Counted from the stretch's first letter, positions 8,734 through 16,783 are shown. The stretch is DNA of 64,000 nucleotides from Thiocapsa roseopersicina (GCF_900106925.1 NZ_FNNZ01000001.1:496001-560000); one strand, 5' to 3'. A program made the numbers and translations. Notes: generated by a model from the letters alone, not told the origin.

Positions 8734-9304
8734 CGAAGTCCCCCATGTCGCCGTCGTCCATCATCTGTTGGTCGTATTCCGCATCCAGCCCGGGCTCTTC
8801 GGCGGGTGTGTCGGCCGCTTGCGCCTCCTCGGCGGTGAAGAGGCCGGTCAGCAGGTTGGCCATCATGACGCCGCCGGCGACGGCTAGAGCGGTCTGAAGC
8901 GCGGATGTCATGAATCCGCCCTCGGCCCGATCCGCTTGGCCGGGCTGCATGCCGTTTGTCTGAAACGATCGGCCGACGGGTCCACCCGCCCGAGCGGACG
9001 GGGCGCCTGCCCGCGGGGTCGGTGCGCCGAACAGGCCGTCGAGGAATCCGCCGCCGGCCGGCCGGCTCGCCAGTTCCTGCTCCAGGTCCTGCACCCGTTG
9101 GCCGAGTGCTTCGATGGCGCTTTCCTGCACCAGGATTGTTTGGGCCATGTAATAGGGTGCCGCGGGCTGACGCTGGAGCGCCGCGGCGATCTGCTGCTCG
9201 GCGGCCGCATCGCGCGGCCCGGTTTGATGCTCGGCCTGTCTCAGCTTGCCGAACAGGTCATCGATGATCCGTTGCTCGTTCTGTTTCTGCGCGTCTTGGT
9301 TCAT
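8714..9304 (-). CDS. DUF2076 family protein
   Basis: 196-residue protein. Residues 10-70 hold the conserved helical N-terminus ([16 protein letters not shown], then [29 protein letters not shown], a probable coiled coil). A low-complexity Gly/Pro/Ala linker follows, then a short hydrophobic segment ([22 protein letters not shown]) and a very acidic Asp/Met-rich tail ending DGFDDF. The function of the family is unknown; the tail could bind metal ions, which would suit its position directly upstream of nikR, but this is speculation. The ATG at 9304 has a GGAGG ribosome-binding site 7 nt upstream. Confidence 0.85.
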   Translation of the reverse strand: MNQDAQKQNEQRIIDDLFGKLRQAEHQTGPRDAAAEQQIAAALQRQPAAPYYMAQTILVQESAIEALGQRVQDLEQELASRPAGGGFLDGLFGAPTPRAGAPSARAGGPVGRSFQTNGMQPGQADRAEGGFMTSALQTALAVAGGVMMANLLTGLFTAEEAQAADTPAEEPGLDAEYDQQMMDDGDMGDFDGFDDF

Positions 9305-9431
9305 GGCTGTCCTCCGAAAGGTGAACCAGGTCGAACCGATCCGGTACTCAAGATATCCTGTCCGGCACCGAGACTCCAAGGGCCACGAGCGTCGGCCGGA
9401 TTTCAACCGCCGGACCGACGCTGCCGGCGGC

Positions 9432-9496
9432 CTGAGTAGACGCCTTCAGGGTCGAGTGCTACCTTCGAGGGTATTACCACCAGCATCAAGGTGGTA
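9432..9496 (+). promoter_or_regulatory. 65-bp leader element, copy 1 (upstream of Crp/Fnr gene)
   Basis: A near copy of this stretch occurs at 10402-10467; about 55 of 65 positions agree with one single-base gap. It contains TACC-N6-GGTA followed by the inverted pair TACCACC/GGTGGTA. It ends 32 bp before the ATG of the Crp/Fnr-type gene, almost the same distance as the second copy has from cbiM. This placement points to an operator or leader RNA rather than a random repeat. Confidence 0.6.
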
Positions 9497-9528
9497 TCTC
9501 AAACGCCTCAATTCGCAAGAGCCCCGGA

Positions 9529-10311
9529 ATGCCTGTCAAGCCCCAACCCCAACCCCGGCAGAATCATCTTCTGGCAGCCTTGGCGCCTGAAGTTCAAGAC
9601 CGCTTATTCCCGTATCTGGAGCTCGTGCCGCTGCCGCTGCGCGCGCTCATGTATGAAGCGAGGCGCCCGATGCGCCATGTTTACTTTCCAACTGACTCCA
9701 TAATCTCGCTGCAATATGTGCTCGAAAACGGAGCGTCGACCGCGATCCTGGTGGTGGGTAACGAGGGATTGGTGGGTATCACTTTGTTCATGGGTGGGGA
9801 GGGTACGCCGAGTCGGTCGCTGGTGCAGAGCGCCGGTTACGCCTATCGTCTCCCCAGACCGCGGGTGAAAGAAGAGTTCAACCGCCACGGCCAGTTGCTG
9901 GTACTCATGCTGCGCTACACGCAGGCCCTGATCACGCAGATAGCCCAGACGGCGGTCTGTAACCGGCACCATTCGATCGACCAACAGCTTTCCCGCTGGC
10001 TCCTGCTTTCCATGGATCGCCTGTCGCACAATCACTTGACCATGACACAGGAATTCATCAGTAACATGCTTGGCGTTCGCCGAGAGGGTGTCACCCAGGC
10101 GGCGTTGAAATTGCAGAAGCTTGGCGTGATTTCCTATTCGCGCGGCTTAATCAAGGTACTGGACAGGCCAAAGCTCGAAACTCTGAGTTGCGAATGTTAC
10201 GACGTGGTCAAGAAGGAAACGGCACTGCTGCTCAATTACCTGCCTCAGCGCACCGTGATCACGAATACCGACTCGATTCCAACTGTGACGCTTCCAACGC
10301 AGCCCGCGTAG
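9529..10311 (+). CDS. Crp/Fnr family transcriptional regulator
   Basis: 260-residue regulator. Residues ~15-130 form the cyclic-nucleotide-binding-like beta roll (PMRHVYFPTDSIISLQYVLENG, VVGNEGLVGITLFMGG) and residues ~150-225 a winged helix of the HTH_Crp_2 type (MTQEFISNMLGVRREGVTQAALKLQKLGVISYSRG). No N-terminal cysteine cluster for an FNR-type iron-sulfur centre is present, so it is not a classical oxygen sensor; the ligand is unknown. The gene stands alone between divergent DUF2076-nikR and the cbiM-type gene. It shares a 65-bp upstream element with cbiM, which suggests autoregulation plus control of cbiM, or common control by NikR. Confidence 0.88.
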   Translation: MPVKPQPQPRQNHLLAALAPEVQDRLFPYLELVPLPLRALMYEARRPMRHVYFPTDSIISLQYVLENGASTAILVVGNEGLVGITLFMGGEGTPSRSLVQSAGYAYRLPRPRVKEEFNRHGQLLVLMLRYTQALITQIAQTAVCNRHHSIDQQLSRWLLLSMDRLSHNHLTMTQEFISNMLGVRREGVTQAALKLQKLGVISYSRGLIKVLDRPKLETLSCECYDVVKKETALLLNYLPQRTVITNTDSIPTVTLPTQPA

Positions 10312-10401
10312 GAGTGAGCGGGAGCGTACCCCGCCACGCCGTCCGCGCCCGTCTCGATCGATCCCGGGCGTAAACTGCGGGCATTGCTGCCTGCCGACGA
10401 G

Positions 10402-10467
10402 CTGAGTAGACGCCTTCGGGGGTCTGGTGTTACCTTCGCGGGTATTACCATCAGCGCCAAGGTAGTA
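10402..10467 (+). promoter_or_regulatory. 66-bp leader element, copy 2 (upstream of cbiM)
   Basis: Second copy of the element at 9432-9496, with TACC-N6-GGTA and TACCATC/GGTAGTA half-sites. It ends 36 bp before the cbiM ATG. The half-site pattern GTA-N-TACC ... GGTA-N-TAC is dyad-like and loosely recalls NikR- or Crp-type operators, but matches neither consensus closely. Confidence 0.6.
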
Positions 10468-10503
10468 CGCGCCTCGGCCATTCCCGAAGCATCGATAAAG
10501 CCC

Positions 10504-11157
10504 ATGCACATCGTCGACGGTGTTCTCGGTGCGCCGGTTGTGATCGGCGCATCCATGCTTGCGGTTGCGGGGGTCGCTCGGGGGTTGAGCGCGCTCGATA
10601 CCGAGTCCATCCCGCGTGCCGGGCTCCTGACGGCCGTCTTTTTCATCGCCTCGCTCATCCATGTGCCGGTCGGTCCATCGAGTGCCCATCTGATGCTGAC
10701 CGGACTCATGGGGTTGCTGCTCGGCTGGGCGGCCTTTCCCGCGATCCTGGTCGGCCTGCTGCTGCAGGCGGCCTTTTTCGGGTTCGGCGGTTTGACCGTG
10801 ATCGGGGTCAATTCACTCAATCTGGCCCTTCCGGCGGTCGTGATCGGCCTGCTCGCGCACCGGCTATTGATGCGGTTGGACGCCTCGCCTCGGTCGGCAA
10901 CGGTGCTCGTTGCCGGCTTCCTGGTCGGTGCCTTATCGTTCGGCGTATCCGCGGTGGCGGTGGCCGGCGCACTTGCGCTGAGCGGAAGCGAATTCCTGGT
11001 GGCGGCAAAACTGATCCTGATCGTTCAGATCCCGGTGATGCTCGTCGAAGGTGCGATTACCGCTGCGACCTTGCGTCTTCTCTTGACCGTGCGTCCCGAG
11101 CTGCTCCCGGTGGTTGTGCACGCTCGCCTGTTGCCGGCCGAGCGGACGACCGTGTAG
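10504..11157 (+). CDS. cbiM: CbiM-family energy-coupling-factor Co/Ni transporter S component, stand-alone
   Basis: 217-residue integral membrane protein with about six hydrophobic helices. It starts with MHIVDGVL: in this family the N-terminal Met-His pair and a following His form the metal site, so the ATG at 10504 is firmly chosen although the frame is open further upstream. PVGPSSAHLMLTGLMGLLLGW and the AFFGFGGLTVIGVNSLN segment are family hallmarks. Usually cbiM or nikM is followed by N, Q and O genes for the coupling ATPase; none is present here, so it may share a module encoded elsewhere. Nickel is the more likely substrate given nikR and a NiFe hydrogenase in the same window. Confidence 0.88.
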   Translation: MHIVDGVLGAPVVIGASMLAVAGVARGLSALDTESIPRAGLLTAVFFIASLIHVPVGPSSAHLMLTGLMGLLLGWAAFPAILVGLLLQAAFFGFGGLTVIGVNSLNLALPAVVIGLLAHRLLMRLDASPRSATVLVAGFLVGALSFGVSAVAVAGALALSGSEFLVAAKLILIVQIPVMLVEGAITAATLRLLLTVRPELLPVVVHARLLPAERTTV

Positions 11158-11167
11158 AGGGGGCGAC

Positions 11168-11187
11168 GGGGCGACTGAAGTCGCCCC
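11168..11187 (+). terminator. Hairpin after cbiM
   Basis: Perfect 8-bp stem GGGGCGAC / GTCGCCCC with a TGAA loop, 11 bp after the cbiM stop. No T-run follows, so it is either a weak terminator or an RNA-stabilising or REP-like hairpin. Confidence 0.5.
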
Positions 11188-11223
11188 TACACGCCCCTAC
11201 AGACTTGCGCTGCATGGTCCTGC

Positions 11224-12411
11224 ATGCGCATCCTTGTCGGTGCCATGACCGACCTCGTCTCCAATGCCGTCAAGCCTTATCCCGCCGCGCGGATCGCGCT
11301 TGCGCGAGACCCTGCCGGCCGCGTGACTGTGGCGATCGGCGGTGCTTGGCAGCTCGACGCGGATCCGCCGGACCTGGATCGGATCGATGCCGAGCTGTTC
11401 ACCGAGCCGGGACCCACGTCCATTGTCTTCGACGCCTCCGATCTGGTTGCTTGGGACTCCGGCCTCGTGAGCTACCTCGCATCCGTGGCCTGGCGGTGTC
11501 GGGAACGCGGCATTGCGGTGCAGGAGGAGGGACTGCCCGAAGGGATTCAAGCCCTGTTGCGTTTGGCCTCGACGGTGCCGGAGCGTCGTGCCGAGGGTCG
11601 CGACGAGCATGCCGACCCTTTCCTCCGGCGTTTCGGTCAGGACTTCATCGATCTGATGCGCTCCACCGGCGAGATCCTCGCCTTCATCGGCGAGGTCACA
11701 CTCGCACTGCGGTCGATGATTGCGGGACGCGCGCGTTTTCGGCGCTCCGAGCTTTGGCTGCTGGTCGAGGAGGTTGGTGCCGATGCCCTGCCGATCATCA
11801 GTCTCATCAGCTTTCTGGTCGGACTCATCCTCGGCTATATCGGAGATCAGCAGCTGGCCCAATTCGGTGCGCGGATCTTCGTCGCCGACCTGGTCGGGCT
11901 CTCCATCGTCATCCAGATGGGCGCGCTCATCACGGCGATCGTGCTCGCAGGGCGGACCGGTGCGGCCTTTGCGGCCCAGCTCGGGACCATGCAGGTGAAC
12001 GAAGAGATCGATGCCCTGCGTACGCTCGGGATCTCGCCGGTGGAGTTTCTGGTCTTGCCGCGACTGATCGCGCTGGTGGCCATGACACCGCTCCTGGCGA
12101 TCTACGCAAACCTCATGGGGATCCTGGGCGGCTCCTTCGCCGGTATCGTGGTGGGTGGTCTCAGCCCGACCGAGTATTTCACTCAGACGGTTGCGGCTAT
12201 CCGCTGGCACCACATTACGCAAGGCTTGATCAGCGCGACCGTCTTCGGGGCCATCGTCGCCGTGTCGGGTTGTCTGCGCGGGATGCAGAGTGGTCGCAGC
12301 GCCGCCGCGGTCGGCGAGGCGACGACCTCGGCCGTGGTTACCTCGATCGTCTTCATCGTGATCGCCTCGGCGGGCCTCACAATCGTCTTCGACGCGATCG
12401 GGCTGTCGTAA
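11224..12411 (+). CDS. mlaE: MlaE-type ABC transporter permease with N-terminal STAS domain
   Basis: 395-residue inner-membrane permease of the MCE/Mla phospholipid transport family. Residues ~30-125 resemble a STAS domain (SIVFDASDLVAWDSGLVSYL), normally a separate protein (MlaB) in E. coli. Residues ~150-395 are the MlaE core with DALPIISLISFLVGLILGY, GRTGAAFAAQLGTMQVNEEIDALRTLG and the C-terminal helices. An alternative ATG at 11245 is equally possible; neither start has a strong ribosome-binding site. It heads the operon mlaE-mlaF-mlaD and works with those two in keeping the outer-membrane lipid asymmetry. Confidence 0.9.
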   Translation: MRILVGAMTDLVSNAVKPYPAARIALARDPAGRVTVAIGGAWQLDADPPDLDRIDAELFTEPGPTSIVFDASDLVAWDSGLVSYLASVAWRCRERGIAVQEEGLPEGIQALLRLASTVPERRAEGRDEHADPFLRRFGQDFIDLMRSTGEILAFIGEVTLALRSMIAGRARFRRSELWLLVEEVGADALPIISLISFLVGLILGYIGDQQLAQFGARIFVADLVGLSIVIQMGALITAIVLAGRTGAAFAAQLGTMQVNEEIDALRTLGISPVEFLVLPRLIALVAMTPLLAIYANLMGILGGSFAGIVVGGLSPTEYFTQTVAAIRWHHITQGLISATVFGAIVAVSGCLRGMQSGRSAAAVGEATTSAVVTSIVFIVIASAGLTIVFDAIGLS

Positions 12412-12426
12412 CCCGCTGCCGCGCCG

Positions 12427-13275
12427 ATGTCGAGCCAAGCCGCAGAGGACAGGACCGACCCGATGTCTCCCGATGGTCCGACCAAGCCGCCGAGCGCTGC
12501 GCCGCTATCCGAGCCAATATCCGAGCAGGCTGATCCACATATCCTGCTCGATGCCGTGTCGGTCGGCTACGGCGAGACGGTGATCCAGCGCGATCTGAGC
12601 TTCGGTGTCCGGCGCGGCGATGTCTTCGTCATCATGGGCGGCAGCGGCAGCGGAAAGAGCACCCTCATGCGCAGCTTGATCGGACTCCTGGCGCCGCAGG
12701 CCGGGCGGATCCTTTTCGACGGCGAGAGTTTTTGGGACGCGCTCCAACACGAGCGCACTCGACGGATGCGTCGCAACGGCGTCATGTATCAGAGCGGCGC
12801 CCTCTGGAGCTCCATGACACTCGAAGAGAACGTCGCCTTGCCGCTCGAGCAATATACCAACCTGCGGCGGAGTCAGATCCACGAGGTCGCGGTCTACAAG
12901 CTGGCCTTGGTCGGGCTTTCGGCCTATTGCGACTACTATCCCTCCGAGATCAGCGGGGGGATGCGCAAACGCGTCGGCGTTGCCCGCGCGATGGCGCTGG
13001 ATCCGGATATCCTCTTCTTCGACGAGCCCTCCGCGGGCTTGGATCCGCTGAGCGCCCGTCTGCTCGATGACTTGATCCTGGAGTTGCGCGAGAGTCTGGG
13101 GGCAACCATGGTCGTCGTCACACACGACCTCGCCAGCATCTTTGCCATCGCGGACGACTCGGTGTTCCTCGACGCAGCCACGCAGACCATGTTGACCACG
13201 GGCAACCCCCGAGATCTGCGCGAGCATTGCGAGATCAAGCTCGTCCGTGATTTTTTGAGCCGAGGAGGCGAATGA
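12427..13275 (+). CDS. mlaF: MlaF-type ABC transporter ATP-binding protein
   Basis: 282-residue ATPase powering the lipid transporter. Walker A GGSGSGKST is at 71-79, the signature ISGGMRKR starts at 175, Walker B ILFFDE is at 195-200, and the switch histidine is in VTHD. The first ~35 residues are a Pro/Ser-rich extension unlike the compact E. coli protein, so an in-frame ATG at 12463 (MSPDGPTK) could be the true start. It lies 15 bp after mlaE, and its TGA overlaps the mlaD ATG (ATGA). Confidence 0.93.
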   Translation: MSSQAAEDRTDPMSPDGPTKPPSAAPLSEPISEQADPHILLDAVSVGYGETVIQRDLSFGVRRGDVFVIMGGSGSGKSTLMRSLIGLLAPQAGRILFDGESFWDALQHERTRRMRRNGVMYQSGALWSSMTLEENVALPLEQYTNLRRSQIHEVAVYKLALVGLSAYCDYYPSEISGGMRKRVGVARAMALDPDILFFDEPSAGLDPLSARLLDDLILELRESLGATMVVVTHDLASIFAIADDSVFLDAATQTMLTTGNPRDLREHCEIKLVRDFLSRGGE

Positions 13276-14297
13276 GCAAACAGGCCAATCCGACCGTGAT
13301 CGGCGGCTTCGTGCTCGGGGCCTTGACCCTGGTCGTGATCGCGATCCTGGTGTTCGGCGGCGGTGCGCTTTTTCGCGAGCGGGTACCGATGGTGACCTAT
13401 TTTCCGGGCTCGGTGCAGGGGCTGAGTGTCGGCGCCGGCGTTCAGTTCGAGGGGGTGACGGTCGGACGTGTGACCGGGATCGAGCTCAGTTTCTCGCCGG
13501 ATACCGGGATCTTCAGTGTGCCCGTGACCTACGAGGTTTGGCCCGACAGCGTGCGCGTCCTCGGGGCGGAGTCGGATGACTCGCCGGCGCAGATCCTGCA
13601 ACGCTTGGTCAAGGAGCGCGGTCTGCACGCCCGGCTCGAGTCGGTGAGCTTCGTCACCGGCCAATACATGATCGCGCTGCAGCTGGTTCCCGGCCGCCCG
13701 CCGCGGCTGATCAAGGATCCCGAGGACGTCGTCGAGGTGCCTTCGATCGAGGCGACGCGTGACCGGATGTCCGAGATGCTCGAAAACCTGCGGCTCGATG
13801 ATCTGGTCAACGAGGCCTCGCTGACCTTGGCCTCGGTTCGGCAGTTGATCGGCTCGGGGGAGATGCTGAGGTTGATCGAGACTCTGAACGCGACCCTGGA
13901 CGAGGCTCGGATCCTGTTCGGAGATCTCGATCGGGAGGTGCAGCCGCTCGCACGGCGCATGGATTCGACCCTCGAAGACTTCAGCGCGATGGCGCGAGCG
14001 GTGCAGGCCGGTGTGGTACCGGTCACGGAGAATATCGAGACGGTCACCGAAGAGTTGGCGCTTTTGGTGCGCCGCGTCGACGAGCAGGTGGTCCCGCTCT
14101 CGGGCGCGACCCTGACCGCGCTCGGCGAGGTCGAGGGCGCCATGCGCTCGCTGGGATCCTTGACCGGCGACGCCTCCGGCACACGCGTACGGCTCGACCG
14201 GTTTCTCGTCGAGGCATCGGCCGCGGCTCGATCGCTTCGGGATCTTGCCGACTATCTGGAGCGGCATCCGGACGCGCTGTTGCGCGGTAAGCGATAG
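13272..14297 (+). CDS. mlaD: MlaD-type MCE domain protein
   Basis: 341-residue periplasmic lipid-binding component. One N-terminal membrane helix (residues ~9-30) is followed by an MCE domain at ~38-115 (VTYFPGSVQGLSVGAGVQFEGVTVGRVTGI). The rest, to the C-terminus, is a long helical region with heptad-like patterns around LDEARILFGDLDREVQPLARRM. It is about twice the length of E. coli MlaD, more like the long MCE proteins that form an extended helical tube across the periplasm. Start codon overlaps the mlaF stop. Confidence 0.9.
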   Translation: MSKQANPTVIGGFVLGALTLVVIAILVFGGGALFRERVPMVTYFPGSVQGLSVGAGVQFEGVTVGRVTGIELSFSPDTGIFSVPVTYEVWPDSVRVLGAESDDSPAQILQRLVKERGLHARLESVSFVTGQYMIALQLVPGRPPRLIKDPEDVVEVPSIEATRDRMSEMLENLRLDDLVNEASLTLASVRQLIGSGEMLRLIETLNATLDEARILFGDLDREVQPLARRMDSTLEDFSAMARAVQAGVVPVTENIETVTEELALLVRRVDEQVVPLSGATLTALGEVEGAMRSLGSLTGDASGTRVRLDRFLVEASAAARSLRDLADYLERHPDALLRGKR

Positions 14298-14353
14298 CGC
14301 CGAGACGGTCGCAGTTGAAGCCGCCGATCTCGGGTCTTGGCGGCCCCGAAAAC

Positions 14354-14389
14354 AATCAGGCCCGGGACGCAAGCGTACCGGGCCTGATT
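14354..14389. terminator. Bidirectional terminator between mlaD and a small minus-strand gene
   Basis: Perfect 12-bp inverted repeat AATCAGGCCCGG / CCGGGCCTGATT with a 12-nt loop, placed between convergent genes. On the minus strand the stem is followed by GTTTTC. The position fits ending transcripts from both sides. Confidence 0.75.
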
Positions 14390-14407
14390 CGCCGAGGCTG
14401 GACTTGA

Positions 14408-14581
14408 TTAGAAGTCGAGGAAGCTCACGGTTTGGGTCGAGTCGGCGGAAACCGCCTGCACTTCGACGACCGGCTCTTTCGACTCTTCGTTCGCGAGACG
14501 CTCCGGCTCCGGCATGACCATCGTGGTCTGGACTCCGCCTACGAGCAGAGCGACTGCGGCAAGAACACCTAAGGCACCCAT
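14408..14581 (-). CDS. Small protein with one N-terminal hydrophobic segment
   Basis: 57-residue product: a hydrophobic stretch (residues ~3-20), then an acidic, hydrophilic tail ending TQTVSFLDF. The start ATG at 14581 has GGAG 7 nt upstream; an ORF extension to 14623 has no such signal. A strong terminator follows. It may be a small inner-membrane or secreted protein; no homologue is recognised. AT-rich DNA upstream is shared with the divergent sulfur-globule-like gene, so the two may be regulated together. Confidence 0.6.
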   Translation of the reverse strand: MGALGVLAAVALLVGGVQTTMVMPEPERLANEESKEPVVEVQAVSADSTQTVSFLDF

Positions 14582-14752
14582 GGTACATCTCCGATTGGAA
14601 GTGATTGCTGGTATGGCGATCATTATATAAGCATATTCTAATTTAGCAAGTGCTCATTTTGGTTTTCGTCGCCTGATGTTTCGCGACACCCGCGCCCACG
14701 CATGGTGTCACTTGGGCAGGCATTTTTTGATGATCGCTAATATTAGCAATTA

Positions 14753-14766
14753 TTGATCAAGATCAA
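14753..14766 (+). promoter_or_regulatory. Perfect FNR/Anr box
   Basis: TTGAT-CAAG-ATCAA matches the TTGAT-N4-ATCAA consensus of FNR-type regulators at every defined position. It lies 96 bp before the ATG of the sulfur-globule-like gene in an unusually AT-rich gap. A perfect palindrome GCTAATATTAGC at 14736-14747 is just upstream. Anaerobic activation of the downstream gene is the likely meaning; the divergent small gene at 14408-14581 could also respond. Confidence 0.7.
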
Positions 14767-14862
14767 CGCTCTAACTCGGATTCCGTCCTACTCTTGTCCA
14801 CACGTCGGGGCGAATCGTGCTCACGGCGTGCTCAACAGGTTTCTCGAGACGGGAGAAATGTG

Positions 14863-15192
14863 ATGACGACAACAAAACGGCTCGTGCTTGCTGCGGCGGT
14901 CGCCGCTGTCTCGGCGTTCGGTTCCATGTCCGCGAACGCCTTCTGGGGCTCCGGCCCCTTCGGGATGTTCCCCGGCGGTTGGGGTGGACCTTGGAATTCG
15001 CCGTGGTACGGTCCATACGGCGGTTATCCCTACAGTGGTTATGGATATCATCCCTACGGCCTTTACGGTGCACCTTACGGGGTCGGTGCTCCTTACGGAT
15101 GGGGCGCGCCTCTCTATGGCTATCCGGCCTACGCCTATCCCGCCTATAGCTACCCGACGGCGAGCACGCCGAGCACGGATACCGACAAGTAA
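14863..15192 (+). CDS. Secreted Gly/Tyr/Pro-rich protein, probable sulfur globule protein
   Basis: 109 residues with a clear signal peptide (residues 1-26, cleavage after SANA) and a mature part starting FWGSGPFGMFPGGWGG. The mature chain is dominated by Gly, Tyr, Pro, Ala and Trp with GYP, APYG and YPAY repeats, and lacks Cys. Small size, signal peptide and this composition match the SgpA/B/C proteins that coat the periplasmic sulfur globules of purple sulfur bacteria. Which paralogue it is cannot be decided by eye. The ATG at 14863 has GGGAGA upstream. A perfect FNR box lies upstream and a GC-rich hairpin downstream, so it is a single-gene unit. Confidence 0.72.
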   Translation: MTTTKRLVLAAAVAAVSAFGSMSANAFWGSGPFGMFPGGWGGPWNSPWYGPYGGYPYSGYGYHPYGLYGAPYGVGAPYGWGAPLYGYPAYAYPAYSYPTASTPSTDTDK

Positions 15193-15225
15193 CACCCGAG
15201 CCATCTCCTCTAGCCCCTGAGTATC

Positions 15226-15257
15226 CTCGCCCCGACGCTGCTCGGTGTCGGGGCGAG
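15226..15257 (+). terminator. Hairpin terminator after the sulfur-globule-like gene
   Basis: Perfect 11-bp stem CTCGCCCCGAC / GTCGGGGCGAG with a 10-nt loop, 33 bp after the stop. A T-run is lacking (CGTTCGTC follows), so termination may be partial. Confidence 0.65.
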
Positions 15258-15489
15258 CGTTCGTCTCGGACTTCGCGCCGAGCGATCGGATTATCCGATC
15301 GCCGACGGCGCCGTGCATGCCGCCCTCGGAGGCCGTATGGATTGGCACCTCCGTTGGACCTCGGCTGCCGCAACCCCCGGCAGCGCCCGTCGCCTGATAT
15401 CATCCGCGTCGGTTGGCCGGCTGATGACGGGTCGGCAGGGGGTCGCGAGCGGATGCGCGCCCCGGTAGCGATGTGACCGGAGAGACGAC

Positions 15490-16464
15490 ATGCGTGTACT
15501 CGTTGGCGATATTGGAGGCACCAAGACCGCACTGGGTCTTGCGAAAACGCATCGGGACAAGGTCGAGCTCGAGCAGACGAGGCAGTATCCGAGCGCAGAC
15601 TTCGCCTCGCTCGACGAGATCGTTCGGCGCTATTTGGAGGATACGGGCGTGGGCTGTCGCTTCGCGGCCTTCGCGATCGCCGGACCCGTGCGGGATCGGC
15701 GCAGCCAGGCGACGAATCTTCCCTGGGCATTGGATGCCGACACCATGGAGCAGGCGCTCGGATTTGCCGGGGTGGCATTGCTCAATGATCTGGAGGCGAC
15801 AGCCTGGGGGCTTGCGGCCTTGGGGCCGCAGGATCTGGCCGAGCTCCATCCAGGCGAGTCGGTCCACGGCAATGCCTGTGTCGTGGCCGCAGGAACAGGA
15901 CTCGGCGAGGCCGGTTTGTTCTGGGACGGCCTGCGTCATCACCCGTTCGCGACCGAAGGCGGTCACGCCGATTTTGCGCCGACCGACGAGCGCGAGTGTG
16001 CTCTCCACGCCTTTCTGAAGCAGCGGTTCGGGCGCGTCAGTTGGGAGCGTGTGGTCTCCGGACTCGGGATCCGGAATCTCTACGATTTCCTGTCCGAATG
16101 GCGCGGTATTGCGTCGCCCCCGCCGTTGCGCGAGGCGATCGAGACCGGCGACGCCGCGGCCGTCATCGCTGCTGCCTCATTGCAGGATGCCTGCCCGATC
16201 TGCACCGAGACGATGGACCTGTTCTTTCGGCTGTACGGCCGCGAGGCGGGGAACATGGCGCTCAAGCAGATGGCGCTCGGCGGCGTCTTTTTGGGCGGCG
16301 GCATCGCGCCGAAGAACCTCGATGCCCTGCGCCGCAGCGCCTTCCTGGATGGCTTCTTCGACAAAGGTCGGCTGGAGCCCCTAATGCGCGCGATGCCGGT
16401 TCGGGTGATCGTGCAGCCGAGCGCGCCGCTGATGGGCGCAGCGCTGTTTCTGGCGTCGCAGTAG
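15490..16464 (+). CDS. glk: Glucokinase
   Basis: 324-residue ATP-dependent glucokinase of the bacterial Glk/ROK-like group, feeding glucose to glycolysis or glycogen metabolism. Phosphate-binding motif DIGGTKT at 7-13, sugar-binding region ALLNDLEATAWG, AAGTGLGEAGLF and the conserved ATEGGHADFAP are present. Length is normal for the family. GGAGAG lies 8 nt before the ATG. It appears to be a single-gene unit; the short gap after it holds three direct CCCCCAG copies at about 16485-16506. Confidence 0.93.
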   Translation: MRVLVGDIGGTKTALGLAKTHRDKVELEQTRQYPSADFASLDEIVRRYLEDTGVGCRFAAFAIAGPVRDRRSQATNLPWALDADTMEQALGFAGVALLNDLEATAWGLAALGPQDLAELHPGESVHGNACVVAAGTGLGEAGLFWDGLRHHPFATEGGHADFAPTDERECALHAFLKQRFGRVSWERVVSGLGIRNLYDFLSEWRGIASPPPLREAIETGDAAAVIAAASLQDACPICTETMDLFFRLYGREAGNMALKQMALGGVFLGGGIAPKNLDALRRSAFLDGFFDKGRLEPLMRAMPVRVIVQPSAPLMGAALFLASQ

Positions 16465-16573
16465 GGGGAGCCGCCGGCCATCAGCCCCCAGCCCCCAGCC
16501 CCCAGCCGTGAGTCTGCCCATATGTAGAGTTTGAGAGCAGGAAGCAGGAGGCTCAATCTTAAAGAGAGAACCC

Positions 16574-16783
16574 ATGACACAAACACTCAGCATTACCGGG
16601 ATGAGCTGCGGCCACTGTGTGCGCGCGGTGACCTCGGCGCTCGAGACCGTTGCCGGCGTCGAGTCCGTCGCGGTGGATTTGGAGCTCGGTCGCGCCCGCG
16701 TGGAAGGGCAGGCCGATCTCTACGCCTTGGTCGCGGCCGTCGTGGCCGAGGGCTATGGTGCGGAGCCTGCGCCTCCCGAATGA
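16574..16783 (+). CDS. Heavy-metal-associated (HMA) domain protein, CopZ-like
   Basis: 69-residue single-domain metal carrier. The metal motif GMSCGHC (residues 9-15) is followed by the typical TSALETVAGVESVAVDLELGRARVEG ferredoxin-like fold. Such proteins pass Cu(I) or similar ions to P-type ATPases, but no ATPase gene is near. An AAAGAGAGAA sequence precedes the ATG. The family is clear; the metal is assumed. Confidence 0.88.
   Translation: MTQTLSITGMSCGHCVRAVTSALETVAGVESVAVDLELGRARVEGQADLYALVAAVVAEGYGAEPAPPE

Noticed and set aside
15336-15467. 43-codon ORF with GGAGG upstream in the gap before glk
   Set aside because: Arg/Ser/Ala-rich translation typical of GC-rich chance frames; the purines are too close to the ATG and no homology is recognised.
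16485-16506. Three direct CCCCCAG copies after glk considered as a CRISPR-like or regulatory repeat
   Set aside because: Too short and contiguous, without spacers; simple sequence.
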